Of a stretch of DNA of 64,000 bases, positions 53,624-62,428 are shown piece after piece (position 1 is the first letter of the stretch; each line of letters begins with the position of its first letter). This DNA comes from G965230615 sp965230615. GTDB lineage: Bacteria; Pseudomonadota; Gammaproteobacteria; HTCC5015. A program made the translations under genes and the position numbers. The stretch covers positions 2,294,001-2,358,000 of the forward strand of contig OZ246012.1 in NCBI GenBank assembly GCA_965230615.1, read 5' to 3'. The notes beneath the pieces are model-generated. The model worked only from the letters and a program-made list of their open reading frames with translations. It made no database searches and was not told where the DNA came from.

Positions 53624-54769
53624 ATGTTTGAGAAACTCGGACTCACTTGGAACACATTATTTAATATACTATACCTATTATGCGTGCTCTTTATTTTAAT
53701 CATACTGCTATTCATAGCCGCTGAATTGTTCGCAGCTTACCAAAGCCCCTCAAAAGATTTCATTCATGCAGCGACTTTTGGACTGATTTTAACAGGCATA
53801 ACGTTCTCTATCGGCTCATCAATTATCATCCCACAATTAAACTTACGACGCTCTGTTGAAGAGCAAGTCAATGAAAAGCTTAGCCATATAGAGGCAGAAA
53901 CCAACAAAAAGCTTGATACTATTAAGAACGAAATTGAAAAAAACTACCGAGAAAAGTCACTCAACGAAGTTCACCGGGTTGATGCGCATTTATCCAGAAT
54001 GACAAGCTACCTGCTGCTCACACAAACCGATGATGCTATATGGCCAATCGGCTGGATACTGAGATCAACTCGGCGTTATATTAAACTTGATGCCAGTGGC
54101 ATTGGCGCTAAAGAGTATAATGATCTATTGGTGTTATTAAATTCATATTCTGATATCTGCCTTGAAAAAATATTTGGGCAGGAAGCCGACTTTGAAAAAG
54201 CCCAACAAAACTTGTTATCTGAACTCAAAAAAGATGTACGCCCAACATTATTCCGCGATATGCGTCATCAGGACGAAGAGAAAATTGAAGAGGAAAACAT
54301 TCGAAAAAGCATTCGCTTATTAAAGGATTACTTTGATCTAGAGCTCATTTTCAGAAACGAAGTCGATCGCTTAACGAAAGGTGAAAACAGCAATAGAAAC
54401 CAAGCAATGAATGGTGTCACTCTACCAGCACACTTAAAAGCTTTTTTTGACATCCTTTCTCAAGTTAGTCTATTTGTATTATTATTGATTAAAGCAATAC
54501 TATCAGACGATGAACTTAAAGAACATTTAGGCGATCTCACATCCAGAGTTCTAGAAATCTCATACTCTGAAATATGGGAAAATATCGATGCCAAGTCTTA
54601 TAGGACTTCGCTGAAAAAACTGATGAAAAAAATTGATAGCGATAACGCCGAACAACATATTGCGGCCAGATGGAAACAGTACACGGACAAGCAGCCATTA
54701 CACAAGATGCACCTAGTACTTAACTTTAATGAAACTGACTTACCCGCATTACATTTCAAGAGCCAGTAA
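53624..54769 (+). CDS. Membrane coiled-coil protein of unknown function
   Basis: 381 residues. Two N-terminal transmembrane helices (about 11-35, LFNILYLLCVLFILIILLF; about 48-70, ATFGLILTGITFSIGSSIII), a charged coiled coil (about 75-125, SVEEQVNEKLSHIEAETNKK) and a long cytoplasmic helical part with segments WPIGWILRSTRRYIKLDASG and KDVRPTLFRDMRHQDEEKIE. It carries no catalytic motif I know. Ribosome site GGGAGC. Probably co-expressed with the ARMT1-like gene. Homology was not recognised by eye. Confidence 0.8.
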   Translation: MFEKLGLTWNTLFNILYLLCVLFILIILLFIAAELFAAYQSPSKDFIHAATFGLILTGITFSIGSSIIIPQLNLRRSVEEQVNEKLSHIEAETNKKLDTIKNEIEKNYREKSLNEVHRVDAHLSRMTSYLLLTQTDDAIWPIGWILRSTRRYIKLDASGIGAKEYNDLLVLLNSYSDICLEKIFGQEADFEKAQQNLLSELKKDVRPTLFRDMRHQDEEKIEEENIRKSIRLLKDYFDLELIFRNEVDRLTKGENSNRNQAMNGVTLPAHLKAFFDILSQVSLFVLLLIKAILSDDELKEHLGDLTSRVLEISYSEIWENIDAKSYRTSLKKLMKKIDSDNAEQHIAARWKQYTDKQPLHKMHLVLNFNETDLPALHFKSQ

Positions 54770-54789
54770 CAGACTATTTATTTAGATAT

Positions 54790-54829
54790 AGCTGGGCTGG
54801 CTATAATTGACAGCAAAGCCATCCCAGCT
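54790..54829. terminator. Hairpin between convergent genes
   Basis: AGCTGGG-C-TGGCT (54790-54802) pairs with AGCCA-T-CCCAGCT (54817-54829), 12 bp with a central mismatch, between the coiled-coil gene and the YHS gene stops. Weak T tracts on each side, so a shared terminator is likely but not perfect. Confidence 0.6.
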
Positions 54830-54841
54830 TAATACTTCGGG

Positions 54842-55321
54842 CTAGTCTGAGCAGTTATTGTGCTTTTCACAACTCTTCAGAACTGTTGGCCAATTCTTGT
54901 CGGCTCGTTCAATCGCATTGGCTTGATCTTTTTCCCATTTTTTATACGCCGTACCATTAAAATTCAAATACAGCTTACCATCAACGATCTTCCAACGGTT
55001 CGGTGTAATCGACTTTGTAAAGTTATGTGAAACAGCAAAAGCACAATAACCACCATACTGAGGCGCATACTTTTCAGGGTTGTCGATAAATTTTTGTTTA
55101 TTCTCTTCAGATGCAAAGTGCCACTCGGCCCCTTTCCATTTGTAGGTAATGTTTTTTTCACCAAGAATGGCTTTATCGCCTGGCTTTAACGAGAAATAAG
55201 CCACTGGGTCAGCGCCCTTGATAGCACCTTTTTTAGGGTGCGAATAAATATCTGGATCCGCAGCATGTAACAATGATGAAAAACCAATGACTCCTATTAA
55301 TACTAGTGCTTTTTTTAGCAT
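54842..55321 (-). CDS. Secreted YHS-domain protein
   Basis: 159 residues. Signal peptide MLKKALVLIGVIGFSSLLHA; YHS domain: GAIKGADPVAYFSLKPG, AEWHFASEENKQKFIDNPEKYAPQYGGYCAFA, then DGKLYLNFNGTAYKKWEKD. This is the standard periplasmic YHS protein layout, thought to bind metal. Two further cysteines near the C terminus (CEKHNNC) may form a disulfide. Monocistronic. Confidence 0.92.
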   Translation of the reverse strand: MLKKALVLIGVIGFSSLLHAADPDIYSHPKKGAIKGADPVAYFSLKPGDKAILGEKNITYKWKGAEWHFASEENKQKFIDNPEKYAPQYGGYCAFAVSHNFTKSITPNRWKIVDGKLYLNFNGTAYKKWEKDQANAIERADKNWPTVLKSCEKHNNCSD

Positions 55322-55554
55322 CTCAGCTTACCTCGGGTGGGGTTGTTTTTTATCTTAGAAGCCTAGTTTATAAAAAGAATCTCTGAAATCCGGCTTTTTT
55401 TTATAAACAAATTATAAACTACACTTTTTTCTCTAACCACTTCACACTTTGCGGCCATTGAGAAAAAGACTTTATTTATAGCGACCGGTAGAAATTATAG
55501 TGTTCTGAAGAGAAGGTTCTAACCCTATATTTTGCAACTGACTTTTCGTGAATG

Positions 55555-55764
55555 TCAGGATATTACATACCCAATAATACCAATCAGCAAAACCGCTAAA
55601 CACGCATAGAGCACATGCCGCATTACTCTAAGCTCATTTTCCTTGTCCTGCTGCATGGCTTGATGAATTTCCCGCACTTGTTGGCGTTGCTTGTCCTTCA
55701 ATGCTGAGCGAATGCGCTGTTGAATGTAGCGCTTACGCTCCATTAACAAACTGTCAGTATCCAC
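55555..55764 (-). CDS. Small single-pass membrane protein
   Basis: 69 residues from the GTG at 55764 (GAGGTGG a few nucleotides upstream); a GTG at 55791 would enclose that ribosome site and is less likely. Basic helical N-terminal half (ERKRYIQQRIRSALKDKQRQ) and a C-terminal transmembrane helix (RHVLYACLAVLLIGIIGYVIS). Tail-anchored topology with a cytoplasmic charged helix. Family unknown. Confidence 0.65.
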   Translation of the reverse strand: MDTDSLLMERKRYIQQRIRSALKDKQRQQVREIHQAMQQDKENELRVMRHVLYACLAVLLIGIIGYVIS

Positions 55765-56021
55765 TTGCCACCTCAGTCCTTCCTTAATCACTTACCCCCC
55801 GTTTTAAAGCAAGCCTACTATCAATGCAATCACCTGGGCGCTAAAACCTTAAACAGGTCAGCATTTAGCCTGACTTATAAGCAGATTTGATAGCGGTATC
55901 ACAAAAGGTTATACATCCAGCCCACCCTGTTATTACTCGGTTATTAGCAGTACAACTCTGATAACAGCCTACAATATAACGCCCAACCCTTGATCACTGT
56001 GCCATTGCCCCGCCGCATAAA

Positions 56022-56048
56022 AAAAGCCCCGACTATCCCGGGGCTTTT
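56022..56048 (-). terminator. Terminator of groESL
   Basis: AAAAGCCCCG (56022-56031) / CGGGGCTTTT (56039-56048) with a short loop, just after the groL stop in transcription direction, with a T run when read on the minus strand. Confidence 0.9.
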
Positions 56049-56085
56049 GTACTACTGGACCTAAAATTTTAGGTTTATAGCATTC

Positions 56086-57729
56086 TTACATCATGCCAGG
56101 CATACCACCCATGCCACCCATATCAGGCGCAGCCGCTGGAGCAGACTCATCTTTAGGTGTTTCTGCAACCATAGCTTCAGTGGTAATCATCAAACCTGAG
56201 ACTGAAGCTGCATGCTGTAGGGCACTGCGTGTTACTTTTGTTGGGTCCAGGATACCCATTGCGATCATGTCGCCGTATTCACCTGTTGCGGCGTTATAAC
56301 CAAAATTACCTTCACCATCCTGAACTTTTGATAACACAACAGATGCTTCATCACCCGCATTGCTTACGATTTGACGTAATGGCTCTTCAACAGAGCGAAG
56401 CGCAATAGAGATACCCACATCCTGGTCTTGGTTGTCGCCTTTAACGCCTTCCATCGCAGCACGAGCACGTACCAGCGCAACACCACCGCCAGGCACTACA
56501 CCTTCTTCAACAGCAGCACGAGTCGCGTGTAGCGCGTCTTCTACGCGGGCTTTCTTCTCTTTCATTTCAACTTCAGTAGCAGCACCAACTTTAATCACGG
56601 CAACACCACCAGCAAGCTTGGCAACACGCTCTTGCATTTTTTCTTTGTCGTAATCAGAAGTCGCTTCTTCAATCTGTGCACGAATTTGCTTAACACGCGC
56701 TTCAATATCAGCAGATTGGCCTGCACCATCAACGATTGTGCAGTTTTCTTTACTGACACTGATTTTCTTCGCTTGACCTAAGTCTTCCAGTGTTGTTTTC
56801 TCAAGTGACAAACCCACTTCTTCTGCGATCACTGTGCCGCCCGTTAAGATAGCGATATCTTCCAACATGGCTTTACGACGATCACCGAAACCAGGCGCCT
56901 TAACAGCAGCCACTTTAACAATACCGCGCATAGAGTTTACAACCAATGTTGCTAAGGCTTCACCCTCAACATCTTCGGCAATGATCAACAAAGGACGGCT
57001 TGATTTAGCAACGGCTTCCAGGACAGGTAGCAAGTCACGGATATTAGAGATTTTTTTATCGAACAACAGAATGAACGGGTCATCGAGTTCTGCCGTCATA
57101 TTATCTTGATTATTCACGAAATAAGGTGACAGGTAACCACGGTCAAATTGCATACCTTCAACAACATCCAGCTCATTCTCAAGCGTTGAACCTTCTTCTA
57201 CTGTGATAACGCCTTCTTTACCAACTTTATCCATTGCTTCAGCAATGATTTGCCCGATATCGTTATCAGAGTTTGCTGAAATAGTACCTACCTGAGAGAT
57301 AGCATTGCTATCTGCACAAGGCTTAGACATGCCTTGCAAAGCATCAACTGCCGCCAATACTGCTTTATCAATACCGCGCTTAAGGTCCATTGGGTTCATA
57401 CCCGCAGCAACGGCTTTCATGCCTTCACGCAGAATAGCTTGCGCTAAGACTGTTGCAGTCGTTGTACCATCACCGGCAACATCTGATGTTTGTGACGCAA
57501 CTTCTTTCACCATTTGTGCGCCCATGTTTTCAAACTTGTCTTGCAGCTCAATTTCTTTAGCAACCGACACGCCGTCTTTAGTCACCGTTGGCGCACCAAA
57601 AGACTTATCCAAAACGACATTACGCCCTTTAGGGCCTAAAGTCACTTTTACTGCATCGGCCAGCGTATTAACACCAATGACCATACGTGAACGTGCGCTT
57701 TCACCGAAACGTACATCTTTTGCACTCAT
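56086..57729 (-). CDS. groL: Chaperonin GroEL
   Basis: 547 residues, ending in the GGM-rich tail DMGGMGGMPGMM. Hallmarks include VTLGPKGRNVVLDKSFGAPTVTKDGVSVAKEIEL, DVAGDGTTTATVLAQ (ATPase aspartate) and GGGVALVRA. Forms the double-ring folding machine with GroES. 54 nt after groES in one operon, with the CIRCE-controlled promoter upstream of groES. Confidence 0.99.
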   Translation of the reverse strand: MSAKDVRFGESARSRMVIGVNTLADAVKVTLGPKGRNVVLDKSFGAPTVTKDGVSVAKEIELQDKFENMGAQMVKEVASQTSDVAGDGTTTATVLAQAILREGMKAVAAGMNPMDLKRGIDKAVLAAVDALQGMSKPCADSNAISQVGTISANSDNDIGQIIAEAMDKVGKEGVITVEEGSTLENELDVVEGMQFDRGYLSPYFVNNQDNMTAELDDPFILLFDKKISNIRDLLPVLEAVAKSSRPLLIIAEDVEGEALATLVVNSMRGIVKVAAVKAPGFGDRRKAMLEDIAILTGGTVIAEEVGLSLEKTTLEDLGQAKKISVSKENCTIVDGAGQSADIEARVKQIRAQIEEATSDYDKEKMQERVAKLAGGVAVIKVGAATEVEMKEKKARVEDALHATRAAVEEGVVPGGGVALVRARAAMEGVKGDNQDQDVGISIALRSVEEPLRQIVSNAGDEASVVLSKVQDGEGNFGYNAATGEYGDMIAMGILDPTKVTRSALQHAASVSGLMITTEAMVAETPKDESAPAAAPDMGGMGGMPGMM

Positions 57730-57783
57730 CTTTATTCCTCTTTAAATTCTTTATTAGCTTTTCAAATCAGGTTCTTAGCGGTT

Positions 57784-58074
57784 TTAGCCTTCGATGACCG
57801 CAGTGATATCGTCTTCACGCATCACCAATAGTTCTTCACCTTCAACTTTTACTTCAGTGCCTGAGTATTTACCAAACAGCACTTTGTCACCGACTTTCAC
57901 GTCCAGGGGACGGCTTTCGCCATTATCCAGAACCTTGCCATTACCTACCGCAATAACCTCGCCTTTTACTGGTTTTTCAGTCGCTGAATCTGGAATGACG
58001 ATTCCGCCGGGGCTGGTGCGCTCTTCCTCCATACGCTTGACGATTACACGATCATGCAAGGGACGAATTTTCAT
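57784..58074 (-). CDS. groES: Co-chaperonin GroES
   Basis: 96 residues. MKIRPLHDRVIVKRMEEE start, the mobile loop ERTSPGGIVIPDSA and the ending GEELLVMREDDITAVIE. Lid of GroEL. First gene of the operon; leader contains the CIRCE element. Confidence 0.98.
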   Translation of the reverse strand: MKIRPLHDRVIVKRMEEERTSPGGIVIPDSATEKPVKGEVIAVGNGKVLDNGESRPLDVKVGDKVLFGKYSGTEVKVEGEELLVMREDDITAVIEG

Positions 58075-58125
58075 CTGGGCCTCTCCATCTATCTATTTCA
58101 TTAATTAAGGGCAAAAAGTGAGTTA

Positions 58126-58152
58126 TTAGCACTCACGTCTAGCGAGTGCTAA
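58126..58152 (-). promoter_or_regulatory. CIRCE operator (HrcA site) of groESL
   Basis: TTAGCACTC (58126-58134), nine-nucleotide spacer, GAGTGCTAA (58144-58152): a perfect copy of the CIRCE consensus. It lies about 50 nt upstream of groES, just after the proposed -10 box, as expected for repression by HrcA. hrcA itself is not in the window. Confidence 0.96.
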
Positions 58153-58179
58153 TGATAGTGTTCAATAGTGAAAAATCAA
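58152..58179 (-). promoter_or_regulatory. Sigma70-type promoter of groESL
   Basis: On the minus strand TTGATT (58174-58179), a 16-nt spacer, then TATCAT (58152-58157), followed directly by the CIRCE element. No convincing sigma32 boxes (CTTGAA / CCCCAT) are visible here. Judged by eye. Confidence 0.6.
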
Positions 58180-58232
58180 GGGCCCCAACAAGGATTTTGT
58201 GCAGTTTTTAGTCGCAAGGCAGCCTAGAGCAC

Positions 58233-58685
58233 CTAATCGTCACTACGGTATTCACCTTCTATGATGTTACCAGCCTTGGCAGAGCCTGGATGTTGCGGTT
58301 TGCCTGCCTGTTGGGCCGCATAAACCCGCATATTACGTGTCACCAGCCCAGACAACAGCGCATTCCTAAACGCAGGCCACATCAGCAAAAAACCGATGGT
58401 ATCGGTGAAAAACCCGGGGGTTAGTAATAACGCACCAGAGATCAATAGCGCCACCCCGGTAATCAACTCTGCTGCGGGTAGCTCACCACGCTGCAGCTTC
58501 TGCTGCAAGCGTCCCAAGGTCAGCAGCCCTTGCGCTCGAATCAGTGTCACACCGAGTACCGCTGTAAAAACCACCAAGACAATTGTCGGCAAAATACCAA
58601 TAAAACTACCTATGCTCAATAATAGGTAAATTTCGATGAAAGGCACTATCAAAAAAGCTAAAAACAACAACCTGAATAGAGACAT
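58233..58685 (-). CDS. fxsA: FxsA family membrane protein
   Basis: 150 residues. N-terminal FLAFLIVPFIEIYLLLSIGSFIG and a second hydrophobic hairpin (ELITGVALLISGALLLTPGFFTDTIGFLL), matching FxsA, named for its effect on exclusion of phage T7 by F plasmid in E. coli. The fxsA-groES neighbourhood is conserved in many gammaproteobacteria. Own promoter, upstream of the groES region on the same strand. Confidence 0.92.
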   Translation of the reverse strand: MSLFRLLFLAFLIVPFIEIYLLLSIGSFIGILPTIVLVVFTAVLGVTLIRAQGLLTLGRLQQKLQRGELPAAELITGVALLISGALLLTPGFFTDTIGFLLMWPAFRNALLSGLVTRNMRVYAAQQAGKPQHPGSAKAGNIIEGEYRSDD

Positions 58686-58819
58686 ATGTTTACCGTTTGC
58701 GAATCGCTTATCTTATCATGTGGGCAAAGACTCTTAATTACAAGTCTAGCCAGACGTATTATAATCTGTTAACGAGGACTCTAAGTTATTGATTTACAAT
58801 AGAAGAGGGAAGGACGAGT

Positions 58820-59146
58820 ATGGACGAGGAATTAATACTGGTACTCACAAGCTACCCCGACCATGAAGGCGCACAGCTGTTGGCACAAAGACTGATCGAG
58901 CAGCGGCTGGCTGCTTGCGTCAATATTCTGCCAACCATGACATCCATCTACGAATGGAAAGGGCAACTGGAGAGCGGCACTGAGCATCTATTGATGATCA
59001 AAACACGTAAAAAAGATTATGACGTGCTAAGCCAGGAAATTAGCCAGCAGCACCCTTATGAGTTGCCTGAGATCATAGCCTTTCCTATCGAAGCGGGGCT
59101 TGACGGTTATCTTAAGTGGATCGCTGGTTGTACTAGCAAACATTAA
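58820..59146 (+). CDS. cutA: Divalent-cation tolerance protein CutA
   Basis: 108 residues, PII-like trimeric fold. Conserved core: SYPDHEGAQLLAQRLIEQRLAACVNILP, YEWKGQLESGTEHLLMIKT and HPYELPEIIAFPIEAGLDGYLKWI. Linked to copper tolerance in E. coli; exact role debated. Ribosome site GGAAGGACG. In related bacteria the next gene is often dsbD; here a TlpA-type thioredoxin follows instead. Confidence 0.96.
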   Translation: MDEELILVLTSYPDHEGAQLLAQRLIEQRLAACVNILPTMTSIYEWKGQLESGTEHLLMIKTRKKDYDVLSQEISQQHPYELPEIIAFPIEAGLDGYLKWIAGCTSKH

Positions 59147-59201
59147 CATTCAGCCAAGGGCATGCCAGGCAGCCTTTGCTAGCAAAGGTCCACACACATT
59201 G

Positions 59202-59810
59202 ATGAATAAGTTACACCGTTATCTGCTGGGATCGCTAGCACTGGTCTCTATTATTGCAGGTTATAGCCTGGGACAAATTCTAAAACAACAACCTTTACAG
59301 GCTGTTGTTAAACAGCCACCTCAACAGACCACCTTGGGATCGCTGGCTGATCAGGAGCAAAACTTTATTGGCAAAAAACGAGTGGATTTTACCCTGCCCG
59401 ATTTGCAAAATACCCCCAGAACCATTAGCGATTGGGACGGCAAAGCATTGCTCATTAACTTTTGGGCGACTTGGTGCGCCCCATGCCGTGAAGAAATACC
59501 CGCTTTCATTGAAGTACAGCAAGCTTACCAAGCAGCAGGCTTTGAAGTGCTGGGTATCGCCATTGACCTGCCTGATATTGCCTATGAATACGCCCAGGAA
59601 AGTAACATTAATTACACTATTCTACACGGGCAACAAAGCGCTATAGAGATCGGCCGTCAACTTGGCAACCTGCGTGGCGGATTACCCTATAGTGTTTTTA
59701 TCGATAAAAAGGGGGTTATCAGTCATATTCATAGCTCTGGTGCCATGACACTGGATATGCTGAACCCTATTATCCAAGAACTTACCGGCGGAAATTCCAA
59801 CCAGCACTAA
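59202..59810 (+). CDS. TlpA/ResA-like membrane-anchored thioredoxin
   Basis: 202 residues from the ATG at 59202 (the longer frame overlaps cutA). N-terminal anchor (YLLGSLALVSIIAGYSLG), then a thioredoxin fold with LLINFWATWCAPCREEIPAF (redox pair in WCAPC, 91-95) and a cis-Pro region GGLPYSVFID. Periplasmic disulfide reductase, for example for cytochrome c maturation or repair. Such proteins normally receive electrons from DsbD/CcdA, which is not adjacent here. Confidence 0.9.
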   Translation: MNKLHRYLLGSLALVSIIAGYSLGQILKQQPLQAVVKQPPQQTTLGSLADQEQNFIGKKRVDFTLPDLQNTPRTISDWDGKALLINFWATWCAPCREEIPAFIEVQQAYQAAGFEVLGIAIDLPDIAYEYAQESNINYTILHGQQSAIEIGRQLGNLRGGLPYSVFIDKKGVISHIHSSGAMTLDMLNPIIQELTGGNSNQH

Positions 59811-59827
59811 AACATAATGCTGGCCAA

Positions 59828-60040
59828 ATGGCCCGGCCACCTTATGTCGCCAAACAGCCACAGGTCATCGATAATGCCCTGTCCGCTGGGATTATGGGCA
59901 AGCAGACTGCTAATATTCAATATAGCTCCGAAATTGAAGCTATTTGCCATGATCTGGTGGCTAAGTTGCCTTCATCTGGACAGCGAGCTCAGTTTGTTGC
60001 ACAATCCCCCCCAGCTACGAACAACATCATCGATTGCTAA
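59828..60040 (+). CDS. Doubtful small ORF before aroQ
   Basis: 70 residues filling the gap between the TlpA-like gene and aroQ. The composition is protein-like (SSEIEAICHDLVAKLPSSGQ), but there is no ribosome site, no family I recognise and no signal peptide. It could be a remnant of a lost gene; the 234-nt gap is otherwise unexplained. Confidence 0.3.
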   Translation: MARPPYVAKQPQVIDNALSAGIMGKQTANIQYSSEIEAICHDLVAKLPSSGQRAQFVAQSPPATNNIIDC

Positions 60041-60044
60041 AACT

Positions 60045-60500
60045 ATGGCGAAGATACTGGTATTACACGGACCAAACTTAAATTTGCTGGGAACGCGCGA
60101 GCCTGAGCTTTACGGCCAACAAGGGCTGGATGATATCAATGCACAGCTACAGCAAAGCGCTAGCACAGCAGGGCACCAGCTGAACTGCTTTCACAGCAAT
60201 GCAGAATATGAACTCATTGAGCAGATTCACAAAGCTCAACAAGATCGTGTTGATTTTATCATTATCAACCCAGCAGCATTCACCCACAGCAGCATTGCCC
60301 TGCGTGATGCACTGCTAGCGGTGGCTATCCCGTTTATTGAGATACACCTATCCAATATTTATAAACGGGAGTCATTTAGACAACATTCTTATTTTTCTGA
60401 TGTCGCGGTCGGCTTGATCTCAGGCCTGGGTGCCCAAGGGTATCAGCTCGCGCTACAAGCGGCACTAAACCTACTGAACACGAAAACAAGTGGAGACTGA
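60045..60500 (+). CDS. aroQ: 3-dehydroquinate dehydratase type II AroQ
   Basis: 151 residues from the ATG at 60045; the frame is open further upstream but without family sequence. Type II signatures: LVLHGPNLNLLGTREPELYG (catalytic Tyr23 region), HSNAEYELIEQIHKA, INPAAFTHSSIALRDAL and EIHLSNIYKRESFR. Third step of the shikimate pathway. Ahead of accB with 2 nt between, the usual gammaproteobacterial aroQ-accB-accC arrangement. Confidence 0.97.
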   Translation: MAKILVLHGPNLNLLGTREPELYGQQGLDDINAQLQQSASTAGHQLNCFHSNAEYELIEQIHKAQQDRVDFIIINPAAFTHSSIALRDALLAVAIPFIEIHLSNIYKRESFRQHSYFSDVAVGLISGLGAQGYQLALQAALNLLNTKTSGD

Positions 60501-60502
60501 CT

Positions 60503-60979
60503 GTGGTGGATATTCGCAAAGTCAAAAAATTAATTGAGTTACTTGAAGAATCCGGCATTGCTGAAATTGAAATTAAAGAAGGCGAAGAGGCTGTACGTAT
60601 TTCTCGCAATACACAAATTGGTCCTGCAGTGGCCCCTGCTATAGCTGCAATGCCTGCCGCCGCTCCAGTAGCACCCGCCGCCGCACCACCTGCTGCCAGT
60701 ACTGCTGCTGAGCCCCAGGAGGGTAATGAACAGTCTCTACCAAGCGGTAACCTGGTTGAGTCGCCAATGGTCGGTACCTACTACGAAGCACCAGCGCCAG
60801 GTTCACCACCTTTTGTGAAAGTCGGTCAACATGTTAGTGCCGGCGATACCCTGTGCATTATCGAAGCCATGAAAATTCTGAATCAAATTGAAGCTGACAA
60901 TAGCGGTGAAGTGAAAGCTATTCTTTGCCAAAACGGCGACCCAGTTGAATATGGGCAAAAGCTGTTTGTTATCGGTTAA
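60503..60979 (+). CDS. accB: Biotin carboxyl carrier protein of acetyl-CoA carboxylase
   Basis: 158 residues with a GTG start at 60503 (GGAG seven nucleotides upstream); a second GTG at 60506 would give the usual MDIRK start. N-terminal DIRKVKKLIELLEESGIAEI, an Ala/Pro-rich linker (about 42-70) and the C-terminal biotinyl domain with K124 in EAMKILNQIEAD. Carries biotin for malonyl-CoA synthesis. Confidence 0.97.
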   Translation: MVDIRKVKKLIELLEESGIAEIEIKEGEEAVRISRNTQIGPAVAPAIAAMPAAAPVAPAAAPPAASTAAEPQEGNEQSLPSGNLVESPMVGTYYEAPAPGSPPFVKVGQHVSAGDTLCIIEAMKILNQIEADNSGEVKAILCQNGDPVEYGQKLFVIG

Positions 60980-61028
60980 AACACCGCTCTTTCTTAAACA
61001 CATTTACCAGGACACTAGCTGAAAAACC

Positions 61029-62390
61029 ATGCTGGAGAAAATTGTTATTGCTAACCGTGGGGAAATTGCCCTGCGTATCTTAAGAGCCTGCCGGGACTTG
61101 GGCATTAAAACCGTTGCGGTGTATTCAACAGCAGACCGTGACTTAAAACATGTCAGGCTGGCAGACGAATCTGTTTGCTTAGGGCCACCCCCTTCAACAG
61201 AAAGCTATTTAAATGTGCCTGCCATTATCAGTGCAGCCGAAGTGACTGATGCCGTGGGCATTCATCCAGGCTATGGCTTCCTATCTGAAAACGCTGACTT
61301 TGCTGAACGCGTTGAAAAAAGCGGATTTACCTTTATCGGCCCCACTGCCGATGTGATCCGCACAATGGGTGACAAAGTGGCTGCGATTCGGGAAATGAAA
61401 GCCGCTGGGGTACCCTGTGTCCCTGGCTCCGATGGCCCACTCGATGATGATGGCGCACGCAGCCTTAGACTTGCCAAAGAAATAGGCTACCCGGTTATTA
61501 TTAAAGCCGCTGGTGGTGGTGGTGGCCGCGGAATGCGTGTTGTGCATAGCGAGGCTGCCTTACTTAACGCGATCGCAATGACAAAAACAGAAGCCAAGAC
61601 CGCCTTCAATAATGACTCGGTTTACATGGAAAAGTTTTTAGAGCACCCGCGTCATATTGAGATACAAGTATTAGCAGACACCCATGGCAATGCTGTGCAT
61701 TTAGGTGAACGCGACTGCTCCCTACAACGCCGCCACCAAAAAGTTGTTGAAGAAGCACCTGCACCTGGCATTACAGAACAGCAACGCACTGAAATCGGCA
61801 AGCGCTGCACTGATGCTTGTAAACGCATGGGCTATCGCGGCGCTGGTACCTTTGAATTTTTATACGAAGATGGTGAATTTTATTTCATTGAAATGAACAC
61901 CCGAGTCCAAGTAGAGCACCCAGTCACCGAAATGATTACTGGCATCGATATCGTTAAAGAGCAATTACTGATTGCCTCAGGTGAACCACTCTCAGTCACT
62001 CAGGATGATATTAAAATCGAAGGTCATGCAATCGAATGTCGCATCAATGCTGAAGATGCAAAAACATTTATCCCTTGCCCCGGCAAAATTGATCGCTTTC
62101 ACGCCCCTGGCGGGCCTGGCGTACGTATCGATTCACACATTTATAGTGGTTATACTGTACCGCCACATTACGACTCAATGATTGGCAAAATCATTGTACA
62201 TGGACAAGATAGAATTACCGCCATCGAACGTATGCGCGGTGCCTTGAGTGAACTGGTTATTGAAGGCATCAAAACCAATCAGGAACTGCATCGTGACATC
62301 ATGCGTGATGGCAACTTCCGTAATGGCGGCACTGATATCCACTACCTTGAAAACAAGCTCAACAGCTTACAGGCAATGGCTGACGGCTGA
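61029..62390 (+). CDS. accC: Biotin carboxylase AccC
   Basis: 453 residues. KIVIANRGEIALRILRACR start, HPGYGFLSENADFA, the ATP-grasp glycine loop AAGGGGGRGMR, FLEHPRHIEIQVLAD, and GAGTFEFLYEDGEFYFIEMNTRVQVEHPVTE. Carboxylates the biotin on AccB with ATP and bicarbonate. 49 nt after accB, in operon with prmA. Confidence 0.98.
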   Translation: MLEKIVIANRGEIALRILRACRDLGIKTVAVYSTADRDLKHVRLADESVCLGPPPSTESYLNVPAIISAAEVTDAVGIHPGYGFLSENADFAERVEKSGFTFIGPTADVIRTMGDKVAAIREMKAAGVPCVPGSDGPLDDDGARSLRLAKEIGYPVIIKAAGGGGGRGMRVVHSEAALLNAIAMTKTEAKTAFNNDSVYMEKFLEHPRHIEIQVLADTHGNAVHLGERDCSLQRRHQKVVEEAPAPGITEQQRTEIGKRCTDACKRMGYRGAGTFEFLYEDGEFYFIEMNTRVQVEHPVTEMITGIDIVKEQLLIASGEPLSVTQDDIKIEGHAIECRINAEDAKTFIPCPGKIDRFHAPGGPGVRIDSHIYSGYTVPPHYDSMIGKIIVHGQDRITAIERMRGALSELVIEGIKTNQELHRDIMRDGNFRNGGTDIHYLENKLNSLQAMADG

Positions 62391-62428
62391 TTTAAAAAGC
62401 TTTGGGTAAACCGCACAAACCAACAAAG

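Noticed and set aside
59817..60044. N-terminal extension of AroQ by 76 residues
   Set aside because: The extension has no dehydratase homology, and the family start MAKILVLHGPN lies at 60045.
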